Shown here in pieces: positions 55,201 to 64,000 of a DNA stretch of 64,000 bases. Below the pieces are notes generated by a model. The model ran no database searches. It was not told the DNA's origin and saw only the letters and a list, made by a program, of their open reading frames with translations. The DNA is from Litomosoides sigmodontis. Lineage: Eukaryota > Nematoda > Chromadorea > Rhabditida > Onchocercidae. Where the stretch lies: assembly GCA_963070105.1 (NCBI GenBank), contig OY718807.1, forward strand, positions 4,809,001 to 4,873,000. The letters run 5' to 3'. How positions within the stretch are numbered: the first letter of the stretch is position 1; each line of letters starts with the position of its first letter. The position numbers and the translations under genes were made by a program.

Positions 55201-58200
55201 AACTTTTTGTTTCTATTACTTAGGCACGTCTTTCCAATACTCGAGATTTATCTATGGATGACGAAACACTGAAGGATATGGTGGCAGATATAATGCGTGA
55301 ATTAGGTGAAGAATATTTGCAGCGATTCGGTGGGGGTAAGCTTTGCAGTTTTTTTCTTATAAGTGAAAAAGGACTAGACACTAAAAGGACTAATTGGCAA
55401 TGTCACCGTTGTAGGCATCTTGATAGAACTTGAAGTATCAAACTTTATTTCCCGTTTCATTGCACTGTGTGCAGTTAACGTGCTAAGCAGAGCCATAAGC
55501 TTTTTTCAGTACTACCAATATCTCCCTTTATTTCTATCCAGATATAAAAACTGGTATAAAGTCCTGCCAGTTTTGTCGTATCTACCTGCATTGTTTCTTT
55601 TGTTTGTAAACTCTGTTCGCTTTTATGTCGACTCATTAGATTTTGGAGTTTTATAAATAAACGTTATAGTTTCACAAGATGATGGGGACGTGATGTCATC
55701 TCAGGATTTGTTTCTTTCCACAGATAAGGACAAGGTATGTTATTTTTTTCTGAAATTTGGATGTCGTTTGTTTTCGTATAACATTATTTATTATAATTTT
55801 TTTATGTAATACAAAATTTTCTTCTATAGCTTATTGCTGCGGAATTATTGATTCTACTATTTGATGAAGCTTGTTCCGGATTGTGTTAGAAGTTAAATTT
55901 TATCTTCTGCGATATTGATGTTTAAATGTGGAATTTTTTAAGGATTTATCGGTGATTGATTACCAACAGGATGGACTTACTGGTCGTTTCTCATCTCATG
56001 AAATGTTAACACATTTGGATGCTGGTGATGACTCCGAAATGGTTGACACAGAAGGACATAGCGTTTCATGGAGTTATTTAGACCAGGTTTATTAATTTAT
56101 TTTATTCATTTGTTCTTAAATTATTTTAATCTTCGATTTCTTTTTAGTATGTTGCAAATAAAAAAAACCTGATCTAATTTTATCTTGTAATATGTTGCAG
56201 GTGACTGGAGACACCGCAAGTTCTAATGAGCCAAATCCAGTGCGTACAAAATGGTCTTCTACACATGGTATGGTACAGTGTTCAGTATGTTCCCGTACTT
56301 TTGTTAATATGGCAAGGTAAGTATGAGATCGGTTTTATTTTGTTTTAGTATTAAATTGTACGCATACAAAAGCTATATTCATATTATTATACTGAATAAA
56401 TGATACACTGCAGATTAGAGAGGCATGTTGCTGGTTTTCATGCCACTACTGGATCACATCCATGCGTGCTTTGTGGTAACCGTTTCAAATACGATTATAA
56501 TCTGCTTTCACATTATCGTCGTTCCTGTCCATATACGAAGTTATATATTGATTCAGACAAAAGGGAACAGGTGAAGTATGATTGGCACGTTTTTATAAAT
56601 ATTGCTCCTCTATTTTTAAATTCGAAGGTTTTAACTATTGATTGGAATGGAATTTTTATGCGTCTTAGTTTTTAGTGCGAATTTTGCTTTATATACTCAT
56701 AAACCCATTTACTCCATTATTTTATTTACCCATAGTTTATACCTATACTATACCCATAAATACCCATAAAAATATACCCATATTTTTGCTTCTTTTATCT
56801 ACTTTCTTTTCAAAAATGTTATTGAACCGACTATTAACTTTGAAAGCTAGTAAATTTATGATTTGTTTGTTGTAGAGTGTCCGCTATGTAAGGAAGTACC
56901 AGATGTGATTAAGTTTGTCGTTTTTACATTAAATTTTTTAGTTCGATGCCCTTGCATTGCGTCGTGCAGTGAGAGCACTGGCACAGAGAAATTTGCAGCT
57001 GTCTTCAGCGCAGAAAAAAATGGTTGCTAATAAACGTGAAGGTTCCGATAGTTCAGTAGTATCCGTTCCTCATTTTCGCACAAGACCATCTTTTGAACTG
57101 ACAGTTATGCGGCCGGATCTACCAAACGGAAAATCATGTCCCGTCTGCGGTCAGTGCACATGTTGGAAATATTCTTCATTAGCAGTTGCCTTCATTAGAT
57201 TTATTTGATGCGTTTAGGCGACTGTCAACCGGAATACCGTTTTCAGAGCACTCTTAGTACAACTGTAAAAGACATCAGGCTACATTTGTCGAATGCGAGT
57301 ATCGTATGCTTAATTTTATTCTATTCACAGGAGTAGTATTTTACGGTGAACGCGCCGTAGAGCGTCATGTGAAAGCTGTTCATCCATCAGAAGCGCGCCA
57401 CTACTTCCTAAACGACACAAGGAAAGAGACAGAATTAGCTGCACATACCCAACAACGTTCTACAGGCATGCCTAACACATCTGTAGACAGTGTTTATAGT
57501 AAATTGTGAATATCGACCACTTTGGTTTTTGGTTTCAAGTCAATAATAAAAGATTCAAACTTATAGAAACCGCAAGCAAGTCGGGGAAGACTTCGAAGCA
57601 AACAGATGATGTCGATAGCGTTGAACCTCCTCCTACACTGGCACCTGAAGTACCTGTTCAGGAGGTAATTTCTGCCGTTTTTTCTTTGGAAATAAAATCT
57701 TCAGCAAATGTACTTGGCAAAAACACTTTTATCTATCAGAAATACCGATTATTGTTTGAAACGATTACTCATGTTGAAAAAATGACGTTGTTATCTTAAT
57801 TGATGTTTAATGAGCGGTCATTGTAAGGAAGTGTTACTTATGCAACTTGCTTTTTGTGTTAATGCATATTTCGTTTTTTTGAATTACTGCTTTCATTAAC
57901 AGTGGGTCAGAAGTTAGAATAATTACAATCATTCCATGTATTCAGATCACTGATGAAATTTGATTGGCAATAAGAAAGTCTTTTGAAATAACTGAACTGT
58001 AAAACCATAATAAACCAAATTTACTTACATATCTAAGCATACTTTGGTTAATATTTTTGTTAATTTCTTAAGACCTTATACGTCATGGTTTTAGATTGGG
58101 ACTTTCTTTAACTTCGTTAAATGTTTCAGCCATTGCCGGCAGCGGAGCCTGTCATTCGTCGTATTTGTCGTATTGATGAGGATCCAGATGGCAATCAGAT

Positions 58201-59383
58201 CTTCATAGATGAAAACGGAGAAGTTGTATGTATAGAATATATTTTTTGTTTGACTAATTTTTTTTGACCAAAAGTATAGCTTAGAATGACTTTACCGTTG
58301 TTGGGACACAAAAGTAAGTGTACGGCATTAGCTGAAGTTGTTTCATTGATCTTTTCTGTCTTCATCATATCTCCATACAAGCATGTTAAATCTAGGCCTC
58401 CTGTTTCCCACCTTCACAGTACATGCTGTATTCTTATAAGGTACTGAACGGAAAAAAGAAGAGAAAGCTTTTTACGATATATATTTTAAGATCGAATTAG
58501 GAGAGGATGAAGAGGTGCAAATTCAATTTGATGATATCGAAAGCGTTCAGCATCTCTTTGAAACTGGCCAACTCACTATGGCGAATGACGAGCAGGCAAT
58601 TATTTTGGAAGGAAATTTAAATGTGAGTTTCGAATTTATGGTAAAATTTGAACATATATAAAAATTTAATTATTGTCTTTCATATATTGCTTTCCTCATC
58701 ATGCCTCACGAACTGAAAATTTGGAAAGAAAATGCATAACTTTCATGCTATAAAAGAGTTTTGAACACCCCTTTCATACAGGATTCAAAATATTGCTATA
58801 ATGTAAATTACGGTGACAATAACAGTTCGATTTCACCAACTACTGCTGCACGTTTTGTGGGGGGTGAAAAGGAGGTAACTGACGGGAGCAACAATGAAGC
58901 ACGAAAGCGGGAGTTTGAAGGAAACCTGCAACGTTATGGTTAGTATAACCGTGGAGGGTTGACAGATCTCTGTAGATACTGATAGAAAATTCTTTTTCAT
59001 AAGTAAAAATTAGGTTTTAAACTCTAAAAGGTAGAAACAAGCTGTCTAGCGCAGAAATCATATGATTGTAAACTAATGCGAATAACTGACCACAACATCT
59101 AAGGATGCGAATTTAGAATGGATATATTTAGAATGAACGAATTTAGATATACCAAGTGCATATAAACATGATTTACTATAATTCTAGTATGAACGAATTG
59201 GCGATTTCATGGAATTTGTCCATCAATCATACAATTTTCTTGTTTTATTGGAAGCTTCTAAAAAGTGCATATTTTTAACTGTACTCTGTTGAATTTTCGT
59301 AATATTTTCTGTTCCTAATTTTTATTATGCTAATTACAGATATGAATACCACAACTGAATCAGTAAAATCGAACCCGAGCTGA
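52290..59383 (+). CDS. Seven-finger zinc-finger protein with alternating C2H2 and C2HC fingers
   Basis: Probable nuclear DNA-binding regulator; I cannot name an ortholog. Twenty-two exons fit in phase to a 898-aa protein: 52290–52373, 52422–52440, 52755–52873, 53165–53267, 53355–53471, 53746–53863, 53990–54080, 54336–54458, 54554–54707, 54910–55127, 55224–55335, 55670–55734, 55943–56086, 56201–56316, 56414–56570, 56942–57149, 57331–57498, 57567–57664, 58130–58229, 58441–58622, 58782–58938, 59340–59383. Fingers near residues 194 (YSCPECDQTFI), 222 (FQCPLCQKVYKYEYNLFYHW), 319 (VPCKQCGVKI), 357 (HFCSLCGQIF), 513 (VQCSVCSRTFV), 545 (HPCVLCGNRFKYDYNLLSHY) and 645 (KSCPVCGVVFY). Fingers 2, 4 and 6 end in Cys instead of the last His. 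The N-terminal 190 residues and the C-terminus are acidic. The first three exons are the least certain; exon 2 is only 19 bp. Confidence 0.8.
53910..53949 (+). repeat. Perfect inverted repeat, 16-bp arms, 8-bp loop
   Basis: 53910–53925 (ATCAAAGTGAATAGAT) is the exact reverse complement of 53934–53949, with an 8-base loop. It lies in the 126-bp intron of the zinc-finger gene directly before the exon of finger 1, so the transcript could fold within that intron. Confidence 0.95.
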
Positions 59384-60512
59384 AATAAAGGCGATGAAAG
59401 TTTAAAGACGATGTTATTTTGTTATCTATAAGGGTTCTATTTTAATTCATTATTTCAAGATTGCGTTTTGTTATAACTGCCAATGATTTCGATGTATTAG
59501 TCTTCTACGATCAAAGGGAGTAATACCACAAGTTGGGGCATGTTCATCACTCTTAATATAATAAGACCGCATCGCAGTTACTCGCTCACTTTTTCCCTTT
59601 AATTTCTTAGTGTTGTTTCAGGAGCAGATGGAAGGTTACGGAGAAAATCATTTACTGTTAACTGATCTATTATTATATGGAAATATGTGAATGTTAATAA
59701 ATTTACACATTTATAATGATTGTTATGAGGGAGCATAATGATTCTTATACTAAAAATATTTTTCACTTCGCGGATAAATTTTACTGATTTATGACTGTGA
59801 TTTGTTTCATAAGATTTTTACTGCTTTCATACGAAGGGATGAAATTTTTTTAAGTTTTTCTTAACTTGTTGTCGTATATAACTATTGTACATTAGTCCAT
59901 TTTTGAAGGGTTTATAGAAAGATTAAATAATTATGATACAAATAAAATTAGTAAAAGTACAGCACATGGACCGCGATGTCCAAAGTTGGGGTTTTATTAT
60001 CTCGAATCATAAACTTGAAGTTTTATTGGTTTTATTTCCTCATTTTTCTGTGATATGAGAAATTGCTTCATTCTCCATGATTTCTTGCTATAAAGTGATG
60101 TGATAAGTAGAAAAAGTCTTGCCTATAACAAGTCAGTTTAATCTTTTCATTGTATCAGTTGTATGATTGTCATGATTATCTGATTTCCTTATTATGAATT
60201 CATAAATTTTGAATTTTGCTTTTTAAACCAGATTTGTTGCATAACGCAACATGTTATGGTATGGAGATCTAGATTACTTTTAAACTGCTGTATTGATAGC
60301 GAGGAGTACAAATACTGAGAAGATCTGAGTGAGGAAAGGCAATGATTATTACTCCTTATTGATTGTTGTTATGTGTACGATTGTGAGGGCGAAGGTACAA
60401 AACAATGGATCATTAAGTTTTTCGGGGTTTTAAGCTCGGTTGAGTTACTCCCAGTCCTGTTTATATTTTTGTACTTCAAGTTTATAGATTCCGCGTTTTA
60501 GCGAAAGTAAGG
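59384..60512. other. Intergenic region before the histone-fold gene
   Basis: About 1.1 kb between two plus-strand genes. AT-rich sequence with no exon, repeat or RNA gene that I can support. Confidence 0.5.
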
Positions 60513-61507
60513 ATGGCACTAAATGAAGATAGTGATACACAGGACGATGATCAAATGTCGGCAGTATTTCGGAAGTCCGATCATTCGGAAAATGAAGCAC
60601 CGTCGTCGTCATCGCTGTCAATGTTAAATGCACAGCATGAGTTACCCCTTGCACGGGTTAGAACGATCATGCAAAGTGGTGGTGAGCAAGTGCCGATATC
60701 AAGTGAAGGCTTATTCGCCATGACTAAGGCTGCAGTAAGTATTTAGCAAAGTTTTGGTTATTGTAATGTTTAAAAGATCTATTAGAGTGGCAGATTTATA
60801 CGTGGAGGATCATTGTTGGTCAGGTATTAATTTCCTTGTAGAAGCTGAAATTAGATTCTTCCTGAAGTAATTCTGCTGTTCTGTTTAAATTAACGAGCCG
60901 ACATAAATGCAATTGCAAGCTGGTGGAAGGAATTAATTTGTAGCTGTTGAATTGGATAAAATTAAGTAAATATCAGTAGGATGTGGATTACTTTGAATCA
61001 GTTTTTACTTGAATTGGATTGCGCGTAACTCCTGATCTTAGTTTTTCCAAACTACAAGCTGATTAGTAATGGTGCAAGCCATTAATTTGCTTAATAAATA
61101 ATAATTGTTTAAAGGAACTTTTTATATGCAAATTAGCGAAAGAATCATATGAATCAAGTGGCAAACCAAAATGCATTGAATATTCTCACTTGTCGGATTA
61201 TATTCAAGACAACGATAAACTTGAATTCCTGCACGGTTTGTATTAAATTTGGTATTTTTTTGCTTTAACTGAGTGTGAAAAGCAAGAAACGGAAGGAATG
61301 GTTCAGCTGAGAGCGTTTAAGTTTTTTTATTTACGTGAATTGTTTTCTCGGTGAGTGCAACAGTTTGTATTCCATGTCCTGAAGTTCCACAGTAGTATTG
61401 GGTGTTTGATTAATTGATGAATTTTTGAAGAGATGGTGCCTCATATGGTCCGTCTCGGTGATGTGATTCATTTGGTGCAGCCGTCTATATCACAAACAAC
61501 AGGATGA
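60513..61507 (+). CDS. Small histone-fold protein, CHRAC1/POLE4-like (NF-YC superfamily)
   Basis: Histone-fold subunits of this group pair with POLE3-type partners in the chromatin accessibility complex or DNA polymerase epsilon. Exons: 60513–60734, 61115–61235, 61431–61507, giving 139 aa (human CHRAC1 131, POLE4 117). After an acidic Ser-rich N-terminus of about 45 residues comes LPLARVRTIMQSG, then GLFAMTKAAELFICKLAKES across the first junction, then IEYSHLSDYIQ and KLEFLHEMVPHMVRLGD. This is the alpha1-alpha2-alpha3 pattern of the fold. The FLHEMVP end favours CHRAC1 over POLE4, but I cannot decide firmly. Both introns end in AAG, and phase continuity supports both sites. Confidence 0.82.
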
Positions 61508-61835
61508 ATTCATGGGTAGCTGTTATCCTGTCGCACTGAATTGTGCTCTATTCCTTTTGAGTGCACATTTTGAAGTATGACGAAGTTTATTTCAGATTAT
61601 GGTCTGATAATCGAGATTTCTAGTGTACATGCTTATGTATATACGCATCTTTTTTGTACACCTTTAAACTTCGTACAATCTGAAAAAATTTAAAAAAAAG
61701 TATTTTGTGGTTTGTAGAGGCAAAATGTGCCTTTTTATTTTCAAAAATTCTAATGGATGGAAAATGCACCCGATCTTTGGTTGTCTAATTTCATGAATGT
61801 GTTGGTAGTATTGGAGTCCAAAATTAGCCTCATTT
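61508..61835. other. Short spacer before the acyl-CoA synthetase
   Basis: About 330 bp between two plus-strand genes. This spacing is compatible with a nematode operon, but no clear polyadenylation or trans-splice pair stands out. Confidence 0.4.
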
Positions 61836-64000
61836 ATGTCAATTGCCCCAGTCATCCATGCTCCCGACGAAATCATAGATATATTTCTTTATTTCTTGTC
61901 ATATATTAAACAACCAATGGTCTCCGTCAGTAACCAACTTTTCCATTTGCAAATCCTCAATGCCGCTGTGCAATATGGTAACAATACGGCACTGGTATGC
62001 CTTATTTATCGTGTTTACTTTTGCTGTAAACATTGTTAGCATAGTTCGAAATTAAATCTATAATTAACTGTATAATTATGTAGGCGTGTGCTTTTAAATC
62101 TGCCATAAAATTTAGAAATTGATTATTATCTTCATGACGCCGATTTTCGGAAATGTCCTGCGCTAGAAAAATTTTTGGCACGTGTAAGATATGCATAAAA
62201 GTCATCGACTCTGTTGATGTTAAAGGCATCAAACAACAGAAGTTAAGCAATTGAAATTGAAACAATGAAATGAAGTGCAATTTCTTCTAGCTGTGTGAGT
62301 GTACTGCTTACAGACGAGTGCACATACTGGTGAGAACTTAACATTCAATCAGCTTCGGAATAAGTCTTACAGTTTCGCTAATGCCCTGAAATTACTGGAT
62401 GCTAAGAAAGGTGATATTGTGGTTGTTTGCCTTGAAAACTGTTATCAATATGCTGTCATCTTCCTGGGTAGTGCAATTGTTGGATGCTCCATATCCGGTA
62501 TGAATCCGGAATCCACTCAACGTAATGTTTTCATAATATCAAACTGTTAAATATATGGGTAATTTCTGAGAAGACCTATTTTGGAGGCAAATGAAAGCAA
62601 TTTTCGCAAGATAGTTAATAAGCTAGAAAGTTGAAATGGTCTTTACTTTCTTATTTCAAAATTTTTTTGGGAAGGAGTCACGTTTTTTTGCCCAGGAGTG
62701 CTGTTTCTTAACACGGAGATCCTGAAATAAGTTCACTTAAATATTCTAATGTAATTTTAGATGAGCTGGAAAGAGTTCTGAAATTAACAGGTGCTAAATT
62801 TCTGATTGTTTCATCTCATAATTATCATGTTGCTGTCAATCATGTCACACAGTGCAAGGTTTCCTTTTTTTTTGTTTCATAATATCTGCACTTTTTCCTT
62901 GTTAGGCATTAAAGTAACTTTATGCGAGAAGACAGATTCCAAAGGAATACCATGCATCAAAGAAAAGCGTGACATTTCTCGAGTACTTCATAAAATTCCG
63001 ACATGTAAGTTTTGCCCTCTATCAAGTGATTATTCTCGAGCAAAGGAGCTTCCTGTAGGCATATCAAAAGTACATTACCAAAATTATGGGCAACCAGGTT
63101 CTGCTTGTTCCAATCAATGAAGTAATGAATTGATTTGTGGTTGACAAAACTGATTGCGTTAATTTAGTATAATTTCTACCTTTCGCTGAATATCTTTCCC
63201 TTCAGATATCTCTCCGTTATTCCGTTGCAGTTAATAATCGTAGATAAACGGTCCACGCAATTTGGAGAAGATTTCGATAGTTTAACCGAAAGGCAGGTGG
63301 AAAATTGGTTTGTCGGGAGTGAGAAGGAGATTACCCTGGAAGATGTACTGTTAACACCATTTAGTAGTGGTACTACTGGATCCTCAAAGTGTGTCCAGCT
63401 AACTCATCGTAACTTCAACGTTTCAACCGCTGTTCTTAAGCAGTAAGCTAATGAAATGTCCATTTCAAGTAAAGAGTAATAATGTACTTACTCCTTACAA
63501 AATGTTAATTTTACATAAACTTGCTTATATGAATGATTCATTTCTCACTGCATTGTTCCTACAAGTTCCTCTTATTCAAAAGAATATTCATTAAATTCCC
63601 TTTTTCTTTCTTTCAACATCTTTTTATCTCTCTCTCGTCATATTTTCAGGTTTCCGAAAAAAGAAAGCAGGCGAAATTACTTTGCTGTATATTTTTATAG
63701 ATTCCTTTTTAAAAAACCTCAATAAATCATTTACTTATCCATTTTAAGAGCGCTATTTGACAAATTATCGGAAAGTCGTCGACGTGTGACTATTGGCGCA
63801 TTACCGTTTTATCACGGTTCCGGATTCTGGGCATTATGTTATTGCTTATTAGAAGGACACCAAACCATCATAATGGAGCGTTTCCATCCTGCAATAATGT
63901 TGGGTTGTATTGAGAGATATAAGGTATTGTTCAAATAGCTTTAAAAATCTTCTAGCACTAAATATTTAAAAATGTATGTATCAAAACTATCGTTTTTTTA
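61836..64000 (+). CDS. Acyl-CoA synthetase / 4-coumarate-CoA-ligase-like AMP-binding enzyme (partial)
   Basis: ATP-dependent ligase that adenylates a carboxylic acid and transfers it to CoA. Exons: 61836–61994, 62314–62521, 62761–62853, 62906–about 63008, 63206–63442, 63749–63923; the gene runs past the right edge. Visible blocks: LTFNQLRNKSYSFANALKLL, GDIVVVCLENCYQYAV, GCSISGMNPEST, AKFLIVSS, the AMP-binding P-loop PFSSGTTGSSKCVQLTHRN, and ALPFYHGSGFW. The loop has Ser-Cys where many family members have Pro-Gly. The intron after 62853 requires a GC donor (GCAAGG) to keep frame. The exon 4/5 junction is ambiguous: a strong GTAAGT at 63005 breaks the frame, whereas a weaker GT at 63009 preserves it. 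Exon 6 follows an AAG acceptor. The substrate cannot be told from this part. Confidence 0.85.

Overview
This window looks like nuclear genomic DNA of a parasitic nematode, most likely a spirurid or filarial worm. The DNA is visibly AT-rich. Genes are broken into many short exons by introns of about 40 to 2,300 bp, nearly all GT–AG. The products resemble animal and Caenorhabditis proteins: type IV collagen, PTDSS, EDEM3, bestrophin and METTL26. The species call is an inference. I placed exon boundaries by splice signals, reading-phase continuity and family knowledge, with no transcript evidence.

Layout. 1–505 (minus): N-terminal exons of a type IV collagen chain, probably alpha-2/let-2, running off the left edge. 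506–13,159: about 12.6 kb with no recognisable exon but many GA/CT and TG tracts. 13,160–15,455 (minus): RBMX2, a spliceosomal RES-complex protein. 17,355–20,694 (plus): phosphatidylserine synthase. 21,693–24,682 (plus): mitochondrial glutamyl-tRNA synthetase. 27,618–37,004 (plus): EDEM3 ER mannosidase in 18 exons. Its introns hold a tRNA-His gene (28,884–28,955) and an unexplained coding segment with a transmembrane helix (32,898–33,445). 38,383–40,578 (minus): DUSP12/YVH1 phosphatase. 42,282–about 45,022 (plus): a bestrophin with an in-frame TGA. 45,897–49,175 (minus): KLHDC10. 50,073–51,554 (minus): METTL26. 52,290–59,383 (plus): a seven-finger zinc-finger protein of about 898 aa. 60,513–61,507 (plus): a CHRAC1/POLE4-type histone-fold protein. 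61,836–window end (plus): an acyl-CoA synthetase cut by the edge.

How the genes relate. They are mainly housekeeping functions: ER quality control, mitochondrial translation, phospholipid synthesis, splicing, ribosome and protein quality control, and chromatin. No operon or shared pathway is evident. From memory, pssy-1 and edem-3 lie on the same C. elegans cosmid, which would make part of this block conserved microsynteny.

Main oddities: splice acceptors ending in AAG at about 11 of roughly 90 modelled introns; short tandem duplications sitting on acceptors in pssy-1, ears-2 and an edem-3 intron; an RBMX2 intron that seems to end in GG; two apparent GC–AG introns; a TGA at a conserved position of the bestrophin; a possible membrane-anchored edem-3 isoform or nested gene; and alternating C2H2/C2HC finger pairs in the zinc-finger protein.
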